NCBI RefSeq assembly: GCF_039541075.1
Contig: NZ_BAABFN010000002.1
Location: 957,846 to 1,021,845 of the forward strand
Source: Compostibacter hankyongensis
Lineage (GTDB): Bacteria; Bacteroidota; Bacteroidia; Chitinophagales; Chitinophagaceae
DNA length: 64,000 nt
Direction: 5' to 3'
Under the pieces are notes generated by a model, which was not told where the DNA came from, made no database searches, and was given only the letters and a program-made list of their open reading frames with translations. A program made the position numbers and the translations under genes. This document shows positions 53,079-63,600 of this stretch, one piece after another (position 1 is the stretch's first letter; the number at the start of each line of letters is the position of its first letter).

Positions 53079-55301
53079 ATGAATAATATCGTCAAGAATC
53101 CGTTAAATAAATTAGGTTACGACTTTATCGACAAGCAGGCCCTTCCAAAGGGGAAAGACGAATATTATATCCGCAACCGGCAGAACGGAACCCGGCAGTA
53201 CCGCCAGCTTTCCGCCCACGAGATCGAAACGCTGGTCCGCAACTACAATACTTCGGACGACTGGAACAAGGTGCTGGTGGCCGATGCCTTCGATGCAGAC
53301 CTGGTCAGCCACTGCCAGTTTCACGGCCTGGTGCGCATCGGCAAGCTGGAACCTTATTACCTGGAATTTAAAAACCTCCGCCTGGCTGTAGGGTTATACA
53401 ACAGCACCATCTCCTCCTGCGACTTCGGGGATAACGTCGTTGTACACAACGTCAACTATCTCTCTCATTACATCATCGGCAACGAGGTCATGCTGGCCAA
53501 TATCAACGAGATGGCCACCACCCCCTATGCAAAATTCGGAAACGGCATCCTGAAGGAAGGCGAAGAAGAAAAAACCCGCATCTGGCTGGAGCTTTGCAAT
53601 GAAAACGGGGGGAGGCGCATCCTGCCCTTTGAGGACATGCTGCCCGGAGACGCTTACCTCTGGACCCGCCATCGCGATGACGACCTGCTCATGCAGAAAT
53701 TCCGCGAGTTCACCGAAAAACAGTTCGATACAAAAAGGGGGTACTACGGTACCGTAGGCGACCGCTCGGTGATCAAGAACTGCAAGATCATCAAAGACAC
53801 GGCCATCGGATCGGACGCCTATATCAAAGGCGCCAACAAGATCAAGAACCTGACGATCAAGAGCAAGGCCGAGGCCAATACCCAGATCGGAGAAGGATGC
53901 GAGCTCGTCAACGGCATCGTGGGCTACGGCTGCCGTATTTTTTACGGCGTAAAAGCGGTCCGTTTTATCATGGCCTCGCATTCCAGCCTGAAGTATGGCG
54001 CACGGCTGATCAACTCCTACCTGGGCAACAACGCTACCGTATCCTGCTGCGAGGTGCTCAACTCCCTGATCTTCCCGGCGCACGAACAGCACCATAACAA
54101 CTCTTTTCTTTGCGCCGCCCTGCTGATGGGACAAAGCAATATGGCGGCGGGCGCCACCATCGGCTCTAATCATAATTCCCGGGGAGCAGATGGGGAGATC
54201 ATTGCGGGCAGGGGGTTCTGGCCCGGTCTCTGCGTAAGCCTGAAACACAATTCCCGTTTTGCCACCTTTACGCTGATCGCCAAGGGCAACTACCCTGCGG
54301 AACTGGACCTCCCCATCCCCTTTTCCCTGCTCATCAACGACGAATCCAACGACCAGATCCGCATCATCCCCGGCTACTGGTTTCTTTACAACATGTATGC
54401 CCTGTCCCGGAATTTCTGGAAATATGCGGACCGGGACAAACGCACCGGAAAGATACAGCTGCTCGAATATGACTACCTGGCGCCGGACTCCGTGGAGGAA
54501 ATGTTCCAGGGACTGGAGCTGATGGAATACCATACGGGGCGGGCATGGCTGAAAAGCCGGAAGAAGGAGAACGCAGACCCCGGCGTCAGCGAAGAACACA
54601 GGGCAGCCGTCTGCCGTATCGGAAAGGATATACTGCTGCATCATCCCGAAAGGCTGGACAAGCTCACGGTAACCATAACGGGGGTGGAAAACTCCGGCCG
54701 CCCGGCGGTATTGTTAAAACTTGCCCGGGCTTATCCCGTTTTCCGCAGGATGATTTTTCAATACGGTATACGCGCCTGTATGGATGCGGTGGAACAGCAA
54801 AGCATCACCGGCCTCGCCGAGCTGAAAAAGATCATGCAGAAAGCAAAGCGCAGGCAATGGACCAATGTAGGCGGACAGCTTATGCCGGCCGATACGGAAG
54901 CCCAGCTCCGTCAGGATATCAAAAGCGGAAAGATCAAAGGCTGGACAGAGCTGCATAACGCCTATATCAAACTGGGCCGGCAGTATCCCCGCGAAAAACT
55001 GCAGCATGCCCTGGCCTCGCTGCGGGAGATCGCCGGCATCTCCGGTATGCCGGATGCCGCTCTTTGTAAAGAAATGCTACAGGAAGCCGTCAGAAACCAG
55101 GAATGGATCAGCGAGCAGATCATCAACAGCCGGAAAAAGGATTACACAAACCCCTTCCGGAAGATGGTGTATGAAAATGAAGCGGAAATGGAACGGGTAA
55201 TGGGACCGCTGGCAGAAAACGGTTTTATACAATATACCCGGCAGGAGCTGAAACGGTTTAAAAAGACCGCCAGCCGTGTCATCAAAGTGCTGAGTCAGTA
55301 G
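53079..55301 (+). CDS. DUF4954 family protein with left-handed beta-helix
   Basis: A 740-residue cytoplasmic protein of DUF4954. The central part (about 210-400) has hexapeptide-like repeats of the left-handed parallel beta-helix type (GDRSVIKNCKIIKDTAIGSDAYIKGANKIKNLTI, IGEGCELVNGIVGYG), as in acyl- and nucleotidyl-transferases of sugar pathways, and a conserved HEQHHNNSFLCAALLMGQSNMAAGATIGSNHNSRGADGE block, here only cited in part. The C-terminal 230 residues are helical. The reaction is not known. It is the gene after glmS on the same strand, which hints at hexosamine or cell-wall sugar metabolism. Confidence 0.85.
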   Translation: MNNIVKNPLNKLGYDFIDKQALPKGKDEYYIRNRQNGTRQYRQLSAHEIETLVRNYNTSDDWNKVLVADAFDADLVSHCQFHGLVRIGKLEPYYLEFKNLRLAVGLYNSTISSCDFGDNVVVHNVNYLSHYIIGNEVMLANINEMATTPYAKFGNGILKEGEEEKTRIWLELCNENGGRRILPFEDMLPGDAYLWTRHRDDDLLMQKFREFTEKQFDTKRGYYGTVGDRSVIKNCKIIKDTAIGSDAYIKGANKIKNLTIKSKAEANTQIGEGCELVNGIVGYGCRIFYGVKAVRFIMASHSSLKYGARLINSYLGNNATVSCCEVLNSLIFPAHEQHHNNSFLCAALLMGQSNMAAGATIGSNHNSRGADGEIIAGRGFWPGLCVSLKHNSRFATFTLIAKGNYPAELDLPIPFSLLINDESNDQIRIIPGYWFLYNMYALSRNFWKYADRDKRTGKIQLLEYDYLAPDSVEEMFQGLELMEYHTGRAWLKSRKKENADPGVSEEHRAAVCRIGKDILLHHPERLDKLTVTITGVENSGRPAVLLKLARAYPVFRRMIFQYGIRACMDAVEQQSITGLAELKKIMQKAKRRQWTNVGGQLMPADTEAQLRQDIKSGKIKGWTELHNAYIKLGRQYPREKLQHALASLREIAGISGMPDAALCKEMLQEAVRNQEWISEQIINSRKKDYTNPFRKMVYENEAEMERVMGPLAENGFIQYTRQELKRFKKTASRVIKVLSQ

Positions 55302-55463
55302 CCTTCCGGCATTCGGGACCTTCTTCATTATTTCTTGTCAAAGCCGGCGTATGCCACCGGGTCAAACCGGGTCAACCAGCAATCGTTGCCTGCCGGCAAT
55401 CCTCATCCATATCCTGTCGGTAATGCCGGGGTCGCACCAGACCCGGCCCGGTAAAGAGGCCGG

Positions 55464-56921
55464 CTATAAGCGACCGGGGGGACGCCTGTTTTTGCCTTTC
55501 CTGCCGGTAAGATCATCTCCCAGGTCTTCCCGGGCCTCCTCAGCAAGCTGCTGCAGCTGCGTCACCACTTCGGGATGCGCGGCTTTTACATCATAGCGTT
55601 CTCCCGGATCGCGGCGCAGATCGTAAAGGGCCAGCCCGGTGGAATCCTTGTGCATCCTGCCGGGCCATCCGTCCTTTCCCGGAAGCTGTCCTTCATACGA
55701 ATGATAAGGGTGTGGCAGGATCAACTTCCACGGTCCCTGCCGGACGGCCTCCAGGCTGTTCAGATGATAATAATAAAAAAGATGGTCGCGGGGGTTGGCG
55801 CCGGGATCGCCTTTCAGCAAAGAAAGGATATTCACGCCGTCGATCTTATTCGCAGGCAGCGGCGCGCCGGTAACCGCAGCCAGGGTGGGAAGCAGGTCAA
55901 TGTTGGCCGCCAGCTTATTGCAGACCGTCCCTTCCGGTACCCTCCCCGGCCAGCGGATGATGGCAGGCTCCCGTTGCCCGCCTTCCCAGGTAGTGGCTTT
56001 TCCCTCACGCAGCGCGCCCGCCGATCCGGCATGATTGCCGAAAGTGAGCCAGGGGCCGTTATCGCTGGTGAAGATGAACAGCGTATTATTTTCCATGCCA
56101 TTTTCCTTAAGCGCCTTCATCACCTGTCCTACAGACCAGTCTATCTCCATCATCACGTCGCCGAAAAGACCCTGTTTACTTTTCCCTTTGAACTTATCCG
56201 ATACGCCCAGGGGCACATGCACCATGGACTGTGCAAAGTAAAGGAAGAACGGCTGTGTTCTATGATGGTTGATGAATTGCACCGCTCTTTCCGTATACCA
56301 GGTCGTCAGCATGCTCTGGTCGTCCAGGGTACGGATATAACGAACCACCTTATTGCCGTCTATCAGGGGAAGCGGGGGCCATTTGGCGCGGGGACTGCTG
56401 GTATCCTTAAAAGGCTTTCCGTCGTATCCCACCGGCCACATATCGTTTGAGTAAGGCAAGCCAAAATAGGTATCGAAACCGTGCTGCAGCGGCAGGAATT
56501 TCCGGGCATCGCCCAGGTGCCATTTCCCGATGATCGCCGTGGCATATCCTTTTTTCTTCAGCATACCGGCGATGGTCTCTTCCCGGCCGCTGATCCCGAT
56601 GGGGGAATGCGGCATCAATGCACCATGGAAGCCGATGCGGTTGGGATAGCAGCCGGTCAGTATTGCTGCCCGCGAAGCGCTGCAGATGGGCTGAGCGGAA
56701 TAAAAGTTGGTGAACCGCATCCCCTGGGCAGCCAGCCGGTCGATGTTCGGCGTGGTATAGCCGATGCCGCCATAGGCGTCCACATCCCCGTATCCCATAT
56801 CATCCATATAGATGAGCACAATGTTGGGAAGGGAAGCCGGCCTGGTTTGCGCCTGGCAAGGCGCCCATGCGGCCATCAGCAGAAAAAAAGAAAAAAGGCG
56901 GATCAGGATCGGTGACAGCAT
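55464..56921 (-). CDS. Sulfatase, S1 (arylsulfatase) family
   Basis: A 485-residue exported sulfatase. A signal peptide (about 1-25) is followed by the metal aspartates Asp40-Asp41 (YMDDMG), the formylglycine motif C-S-A-S-R (Cys80, in CSASRAAILTG), IIGKWHLGD and the SDNGPW block. It is 99 bases downstream of the DUF4838 gene, the last member of the second SusCD locus, so it likely removes sulfate from the glycan taken up there. Cys80 needs a maturase, which is not encoded in the window. Confidence 0.93.
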   Translation of the reverse strand: MLSPILIRLFSFFLLMAAWAPCQAQTRPASLPNIVLIYMDDMGYGDVDAYGGIGYTTPNIDRLAAQGMRFTNFYSAQPICSASRAAILTGCYPNRIGFHGALMPHSPIGISGREETIAGMLKKKGYATAIIGKWHLGDARKFLPLQHGFDTYFGLPYSNDMWPVGYDGKPFKDTSSPRAKWPPLPLIDGNKVVRYIRTLDDQSMLTTWYTERAVQFINHHRTQPFFLYFAQSMVHVPLGVSDKFKGKSKQGLFGDVMMEIDWSVGQVMKALKENGMENNTLFIFTSDNGPWLTFGNHAGSAGALREGKATTWEGGQREPAIIRWPGRVPEGTVCNKLAANIDLLPTLAAVTGAPLPANKIDGVNILSLLKGDPGANPRDHLFYYYHLNSLEAVRQGPWKLILPHPYHSYEGQLPGKDGWPGRMHKDSTGLALYDLRRDPGERYDVKAAHPEVVTQLQQLAEEAREDLGDDLTGRKGKNRRPPGRL

Positions 56922-57020
56922 AACAATTGATTAGGACTTATGCTGCCAAATATACACAACGTTGCCTATTCTTTTTTGCTTTTTTGCGCATGCGTAAACC
57001 CATTCGCCTGCAGACCGGGA

Positions 57021-58121
57021 TCACCCGGCTTTCCCCGACAGTATCTGACCGTAAGACCGGATGAAACCAAGGTCCCCATACATCTTTTTGTATGTAGCGT
57101 CAATATATACGGCAAAGCTGGTGATATTTGTAACGCCCATCTTTTCATATGTCTGCACATCGCTGCGACATACTTCCGGATACCACGAGAGCTTTACCGG
57201 CGGCTTTTTCCATTTGCTTTGCAACGAGTCGTCCAGCCAATATTCAAGTACCTGGACAGTTCCTTTTGGGAATACCTCCAGATTAGCCGACAAAAGATCC
57301 AATGTCTCCCCATGCGAGATGAACCTGTTCTTACCGGCTATCTTGCCTATCCCGCCGGCCGACCGGTCGGTAAGCGGCTTCGCCCAGTCTCTGTATATCG
57401 GGGCAAATTCAAGAAAGATCCCTTCTGCCGGTTTGACCTTAACGGGAGGGATAATTGTATTCGCATAGGCAAGATGCGCCAGAGACGCATCCGGGTATTT
57501 TTTTCGCAAACCTGATACAACTGCATTCTCAATGATCAGGGCCTGCTCGGAATCGGAAAATGGCCGGCATTGCTCACAGCGGCACATGGGCTCACCATCG
57601 TCTATCCAGTAAAAATACCTTCCCGTAGTCGCGCGAAGCACATCTGCATATTTAAGCGCATTCTCAACTATCAGATCCAATGCGCTCTTCGAGTGAGCAC
57701 AACAGTTATAATCGCCCACCCGGATCCCCTGATCGTTCATCCTGAACATATCCGGATTTTTTGAAAAAAGGCTCCTGGGCAAGAGATCGTGCATGGAGTG
57801 AAGCTCGTGCTCAACCTGAATATGATATTTTTTGCAATCGGACAGGAACTGCTGCCCCTTCTCCGATGTGATAAAACGGGCCACCTGAGAAGGAGTTACA
57901 TGGGTTCCGATGGTCGTCAGCCCTGCATCAAATGCCAGCTTTGGCCAATCCAGCGTAAGCAGGTCCTCAACAGAAAGCACAACGCCCCGGGTCTTAAGCT
58001 GACCCGGGGTCCAGGCGGGCATTCCTCCCCTGACCAGTTTATCAGTGAAAAACAGGGCGGGCAATAAGACAAGTGCGTCCTTTACAAATGTTCGCCTGTT
58101 CAACAAATTATTCCGATCCAT
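57021..58121 (-). CDS. DUF4838-like protein, probable glycan-active enzyme
   Basis: A 366-residue exported protein (Tat-like start NRRTFVKDAL). The middle carries the DUF4838 hallmark FYWIDDGEPMCRCEQCR, with a pair of acidic residues followed by two C-x-C-type cysteine clusters, then AHLAYANTIIPP. DUF4838 occurs in large glycoside-active proteins; this is a short version without extra domains. The catalytic reaction is unproven. It lies 21 bases after the CBM9-like gene in the second SusCD locus. Confidence 0.75.
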   Translation of the reverse strand: MDRNNLLNRRTFVKDALVLLPALFFTDKLVRGGMPAWTPGQLKTRGVVLSVEDLLTLDWPKLAFDAGLTTIGTHVTPSQVARFITSEKGQQFLSDCKKYHIQVEHELHSMHDLLPRSLFSKNPDMFRMNDQGIRVGDYNCCAHSKSALDLIVENALKYADVLRATTGRYFYWIDDGEPMCRCEQCRPFSDSEQALIIENAVVSGLRKKYPDASLAHLAYANTIIPPVKVKPAEGIFLEFAPIYRDWAKPLTDRSAGGIGKIAGKNRFISHGETLDLLSANLEVFPKGTVQVLEYWLDDSLQSKWKKPPVKLSWYPEVCRSDVQTYEKMGVTNITSFAVYIDATYKKMYGDLGFIRSYGQILSGKAG

Positions 58122-58142
58122 AATTAAAGTATTTATCGTTTT

Positions 58143-58886
58143 TTATTGATCTTCCCCGAATTGAAAAACACCGAGGGCAGAAGGTATATGAAAGTCAGGC
58201 GTATCCACCTGCGGGGTTTTCCAGGTAAACCAGGTAAACCCGGTATCGGTTCCGCCTCCCTTTTTGTCGGCCCGGAATATACCGGCCCTGATGCTTCGGC
58301 CTTTAATGGAAGCTGAGCGGGCGAGCCGTTTAAAAAAGCGCAAGGGTAATCTTCCCTCTATCGAATACCCATTTTCATGCCGCTGCGACCGGATGTCCGC
58401 CCCCGGCATATTCCAGTCCGAATCAAAAATCCGGTAATAAGAAGCCTGGTAATCGAGTACCCTGGCCTCCGGGGAGATCTCCATGCAGTAGTAATCATGC
58501 ATATTCGCATCGGCGGAAAAGAACAGCTCCACCCGGTCTCCCGCTGCCACTGAATTCTCGTCTGTGTATTTGGCTACGACCGGGGTGGTGTCTTCAACTT
58601 TAAACGAAAAATAGAAATAATCCCTGCTGAAGCAGGCCCGAAAAGAGGTATTATCCCCTTTATCATTCTCCCAGGTAGCATGTAATGGCCTTATCACCAC
58701 ACACTTTCCCCAGCCGGGTTCGTCTGCCGTGCCGTCGATCCGGATATCCGTTTTTTCCAGATATCTGACCGGATAATAGATCGGGGTATCCTTATCTCGC
58801 ATAGCCAGGCCGGAAGCATCATACGCATAGGACGGTCCCCCGGCGGACCAGGAAAACAAAAGGATCAAAATAAGTGCCCAACGCAT
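58143..58886 (-). CDS. CBM9-like carbohydrate-binding protein
   Basis: A 247-residue exported protein. After a signal peptide (about 1-21) comes a family-9-type carbohydrate-binding or DOMON-like domain: IRIDGTADEPGWGKC, ATWENDKGDNTSFRACFSRDYFYFSFKV, GDRVELFFSADANMHDYYCMEIS, then the C-terminal AGIFRADKKGGG and TWFTWKTPQVDTPDFHIP. No enzyme domain follows. In the locus it sits between susD and DUF4838 and probably binds the glycan at the cell surface. Confidence 0.82.
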   Translation of the reverse strand: MRWALILILLFSWSAGGPSYAYDASGLAMRDKDTPIYYPVRYLEKTDIRIDGTADEPGWGKCVVIRPLHATWENDKGDNTSFRACFSRDYFYFSFKVEDTTPVVAKYTDENSVAAGDRVELFFSADANMHDYYCMEISPEARVLDYQASYYRIFDSDWNMPGADIRSQRHENGYSIEGRLPLRFFKRLARSASIKGRSIRAGIFRADKKGGGTDTGFTWFTWKTPQVDTPDFHIPSALGVFQFGEDQ

Positions 58887-58909
58887 ATCGTAATATTTAA
58901 GTTTTACTA

Positions 58910-60646
58910 TTATTTTCTCGGCCAGCCCGGATTTTGTTCCAGTTTTTCATTGAGAGAAAGATCATATGCCGGTAACGGATACAGATAATCCCTTTCAATA
59001 TTGAATCCATATCCGTTCGGCAGCGACTTCTGATACGGATCAATATAACCATCCTCATCTACATTGATGTTGATATTATCCGGATAATCGCGGGCGATAA
59101 ACCTCGCTCCTTTGGCTCTTTTATGTACAATAAGCCTATGCGCGCTCCAGCGGCAAAGATCATTGTATCGATAGCCTTCGCAGGCAAGTTCTACTCTTCG
59201 CTCCCTCCGGATCTCGTTGATCACCGGGGATAATTCCGGAAAATCCCAGCCGGGATCGGAAGCGATGTCTGCCAGTTGAAGGGCCGCTACCCCTGCTCGT
59301 TTCCTCAGCAGGTTGATGCTACGGTCGATATCGGACTGGGTGATCGTCCCCAGTTCTGCTTTGGCCTCTGCAAAATTAAGCAACACCTCCGCATACCGGA
59401 ACAGAATAGCGGCGGTAGTAGAGGTAAAATCAGCCTGCTGCAGTGTTTTATCCGGATAGGCGCCTTTCTTGATCTGATACCCCGTAACATCCCGCGAATC
59501 GCCGCCCAGGTTAATTTTTGCTTTACCAAATACTGACAACGTATCACCGCCTCCGGAGAAATCAATGGTAATAGGATCGCCCGGAACAAATATCAACTGC
59601 CGGAGACGAAGATCCCTGTTTTTAACTACCTGTAAAAGACCGCTGTCTCCACGGTAAAGGCGGCTGGAAGAAATAGGTCGTCCGTCCGTACAGAGATAGC
59701 TATCCACCAATGATTTGCTGATTCCGGTATTGCCCGCAATGATTGAAAGGTACCGCTGGCCGTTATGGGTGAGCAGGCCTTCTTTATATTTTCTCCAAAA
59801 AATAATCTCCGGATTCCCGCTCAGATCCGATTGATTAAAAAGCAGATCGTAGTCGGATTCCGGATGTCCGGTATTATAGATGGCAAACTTTCCACTTTCC
59901 ATCAGCTGTTCCGAAGCATCCAGTGACTGCTTCAGGTATTTTCCGGGATCGCCATCTGTGATCCCGAACACCGTTCCCGCGTGGTACTTTTCCCATGTCC
60001 CTTCATAAAGAGCTACTCTCGATTTAAAAGCCAGAGCCACCGACCGGTTCACCCTGTTCACCGGGGCCTGGCCGGCATCTTTTAAAAGAATGATGGCGGA
60101 ATCGAGGTCCGAAAGAATATGATCGGCGGTGATATTTCTGGGCTGCCGCATGCCATACAATTCCGGAGAATTGGTTTCCAACGGCTCGTCAATCCACGGG
60201 AGACCTCCGAATTGTTGAAACAATTCAAAATAAAACCAAGCACGGAAAAAATAGCCCTCTCCAAGGAAATGCTGCTTGTCCCCCTCAGCGCCATCTTCGA
60301 CCGACGAACTGCTGCTTAGGAAAACATTGGCAGCCCTCACATTCGTCCAGTCCCATCCTCCTCCGGATACCGGCAGTACGGTCAAACCGGCCAGATGCGT
60401 ATTGTACAGCCCCGGCACCATATTGTCACTGTTATTATCGATCCAAAAGGGCCCGGCATCATGCGTCCCCCATCCGGGAAGCGAAGCATATAAGGTATTC
60501 AAATAAGTTTCCATGTCGCTTGTGGTCTTCCAGAATTCAACCTGGGAGATCTGGTCAAGCGGCTTTCTATCCAGGAAATCCTTTTCGCAGGAGGAAAAAA
60601 GAAATACCAGGGGAAATCCTATGATACAAATAATTATCTTTCTCAT
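58910..60646 (-). CDS. SusD/RagB-family glycan-binding lipoprotein
   Basis: A 578-residue lipoprotein. Signal MRKIIICIIGFPLVFLFSSC has the acylated Cys after FSS. The SusD core shows EFWKTTSDMETYLNTLYASLPG, GEGYFFRAWFYFELFQQFGGLPWID, ALAFKSRVALYEGTW and the conserved C-terminal LPAYDLSLNEKLEQNPGW. It lies 9 bases downstream of the STN-type susC. The bases look AT-richer than those of the first SusD. Confidence 0.95.
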   Translation of the reverse strand: MRKIIICIIGFPLVFLFSSCEKDFLDRKPLDQISQVEFWKTTSDMETYLNTLYASLPGWGTHDAGPFWIDNNSDNMVPGLYNTHLAGLTVLPVSGGGWDWTNVRAANVFLSSSSSVEDGAEGDKQHFLGEGYFFRAWFYFELFQQFGGLPWIDEPLETNSPELYGMRQPRNITADHILSDLDSAIILLKDAGQAPVNRVNRSVALAFKSRVALYEGTWEKYHAGTVFGITDGDPGKYLKQSLDASEQLMESGKFAIYNTGHPESDYDLLFNQSDLSGNPEIIFWRKYKEGLLTHNGQRYLSIIAGNTGISKSLVDSYLCTDGRPISSSRLYRGDSGLLQVVKNRDLRLRQLIFVPGDPITIDFSGGGDTLSVFGKAKINLGGDSRDVTGYQIKKGAYPDKTLQQADFTSTTAAILFRYAEVLLNFAEAKAELGTITQSDIDRSINLLRKRAGVAALQLADIASDPGWDFPELSPVINEIRRERRVELACEGYRYNDLCRWSAHRLIVHKRAKGARFIARDYPDNININVDEDGYIDPYQKSLPNGYGFNIERDYLYPLPAYDLSLNEKLEQNPGWPRK

Positions 60647-60655
60647 AGAAAATTT

Positions 60656-63600
60656 TTAAAAGTTCACATTCAATCCGAAGGATATTATTTTCGACAGCGG
60701 GTATATCTTTCCTTGTCCATATGTGCCGGATATGCCTTCCGGATCAAACATTCCTTTTATAGAAGAAAAGGTCAGCAGGTTTTCGGCATTGACATAAACA
60801 CGGGCGCCTTTAACCGATATTCTTCGAAGCAGCGATTCAGGGAGCGTATAACCTACCTGGAGGGATTTAAGCCGCAGATAAGCCGCGTTCTGGAGATACA
60901 ATGACGATATCTCCCGGTTCTTGTTGCCTTCGCTGCTGAAATAAGGTCTCGGATAATAGGCCTTCGGATTGTCTTCCGTCCAGTAGTCCAGATGTTCCTT
61001 GAAAGTGCTGTTTTGCCATACATCTCCCAGCTGTCCCCAGAATACATTGGCGGTATTGTTAAACCAGACGTCCTGCTTTCCTATGCCCATCCAGAACATG
61101 GAGAGATCAAATTGCTTCCAGGACATGCCAAAGAGAAGAGAATAAGCATACCGCGGCAGTGAATTCCCTATTATTTTTAAATCTCCGTGATCATCTACAG
61201 TCCGGTTGCCATAGTTGACGATGCCATCGCCGTTCAGATCTTCATACCGCACATCTCCGGGATACCAATTCGCATAGATAATGGATTGATCGGCATGGCC
61301 CTTCACCTCCTCCTCCGACTGGAACAGGCCGCGGGAAGCATATCCCCAGATATCCCCTTCCCGCATCCCGGCATAGTTGCTCGACAGCGTTTTATCCGGA
61401 TTATTCCATTTTGTGATCACGACCTTGTAATCGGACAGGCTGGCCTTCAGGTTATAGCTGAAATTATCGCCTATCCTGTCCTTCCATTCCACTGAAGCTT
61501 CCCAACCGGAATTTCTTTTAGCGGCATTATTCTCCAACGGCACAGCCGTCCCCAGTACGGATGGCAGCGGGTATGATGTGCCGAGCATGTTAAGCACATC
61601 TCTTTTGAAATAGTCGAATATCACATTCATTCTTTCTTTCAACAACGCTGCATCGAACCCCAGGTCGAAAGTCCTCACGGTTTCCCAGGTAAGATCCGGA
61701 CTTGTAATACCGGGCATCCCGACGCCGACCGGCATGTTATCCCCAAGTATCCATCCGACCTGAGGAGTTACCGGCATAATGGGTATGTACAAATAATTAT
61801 CCACGTTCTGATTACCTAAAGATCCATAAGAGCCTCTCAGCTTGAAGTAGCCGATGTAAGGTTTTATTCCGGACCAGAACTTTTCTTCGGAAATGCGATA
61901 GGCGGCAGACACAGAGGGGAAGAAACCATATCGCTTATCTTCAGCAAATTTCGAAGACCCGCTGCGACGGGCATTCACCTCGAGAAGGTATTTATCCCTG
62001 AAGTTATAGTTGAATCGAAAGAATGCTCCAACGGTAGACCAGTGATAAACTTCATCGTCTGCACTGACATCGCCGGCAGCGGTTGAAATGGACGGCACAT
62101 TATCCGTAATCAATGTATTCCGTAAAGCATAGAGATTGCTTGCAGACTGATATTCACGTTGATAGCCCAGCAACAATTTAAGCTGATGATATTTTATCCT
62201 TTTTTCGTAAGAAGTGGAAATATTAAAGGTCCAGTAATTATCCGTATCAAATGTTTTGGCTATATCATTTGGCGTACGGGTATCAAAGGCCACGTAGGGG
62301 TCACCGTTAGGTCCGTGGGCATACACCAGCGCATGATGAGCAGCATTGGTATTGTTTCCGTTTTTCCAGGAATAATCTCCCTTGATCAGCCAATCCTTCA
62401 CCGGCTCCAGCTCGCCTTCCGCCCGAAGCCACAAATCGTTGTTGGTATAGACATCCCGTCCGCCGTGCTCATAGACATTGATCCTGGACATCTCGCTGTA
62501 TTCACCGTTTGGATAAACGACCGGGTCAGTGGGATATCTGCGTGTAAGATCGTGCCACATTACATCCCGTTCCAGGCCATATCCGTCATTCGGATAATCG
62601 GATTTGCTTCTCGTAAATTTGGTCAGGAAGTTAACCCTCATCCATTTTGTAATCTCGGTATTGATCTTCGCATCTATATTGTAGCGCTGGTATTGCTCAT
62701 CGCCGTAACGCATTTGACCGGACTGGTCATAAAACCCTGCAGATACATAATATGACAATCCGTCCCGGCTGCCGTCCATGGACAGGTTATGCTTCTGACG
62801 AAAGGACCATTTCTTTACCAGGGCATCGTACCAATTGGTATTGGCATTGGCGTTTTCATGTTTGGCCCACTTATTAGGATCGAACGGATCCGGCACTGTT
62901 CCGGGCGTATTCCGCGGATCCTTCATGAACGCCTCAATCCGCCCGATCACTTCGTCAGAAAAGATCGGGGCCATTCCCGCATTTTTCGCTGCGTCATTCC
63001 AGGCCTTGGCAAATTCAAGCGAATTGGCGGGTTGAGGCAATACCGTTGGCGTTGCCCATTCCATATCGGTATGATAAGTGAAATTGGGTTTGCCGGAGGT
63101 GCTCCTCCCCTTTTTTGTAGTGATGAGAATGACGCCATAGGGCGCGTTAGCGCCATAGATCGCTGCCGACGCCGCATCTTTGAGAACAGAAACGGACTCG
63201 ATATCGGCGGGGTTCACCTGGTTGATATCCATGGGCATCCCATCTACCAGAACATAAGGAGACCCCATCCCCCTGATATTAAAATTCATCGTCGCGCCGG
63301 GCTCTCCCCCGGAGCTATTCGTACTGACATTTAAACCCGGAGACAAACCCTGTAGCGTCTGGGCTACGTTTTCCTGGGGGCGGGTGGCAATCATTTTATT
63401 ATCGATAGATTCGACGGCTCCTGTAATATCGCTCCTTTTCTGGGTGCCATATCCCACGACTACGATCTCATTCAGACCGGTACTGGAAGGCTTCAGTACC
63501 ACGTTGATATGGGAACGTCCGTTTACCGGCAACTCCTTTTTGTCATAGCCCAGGTAGGAGAACACCAATACGGCATCAGCAGCAACGTCCAGGCTGAATT

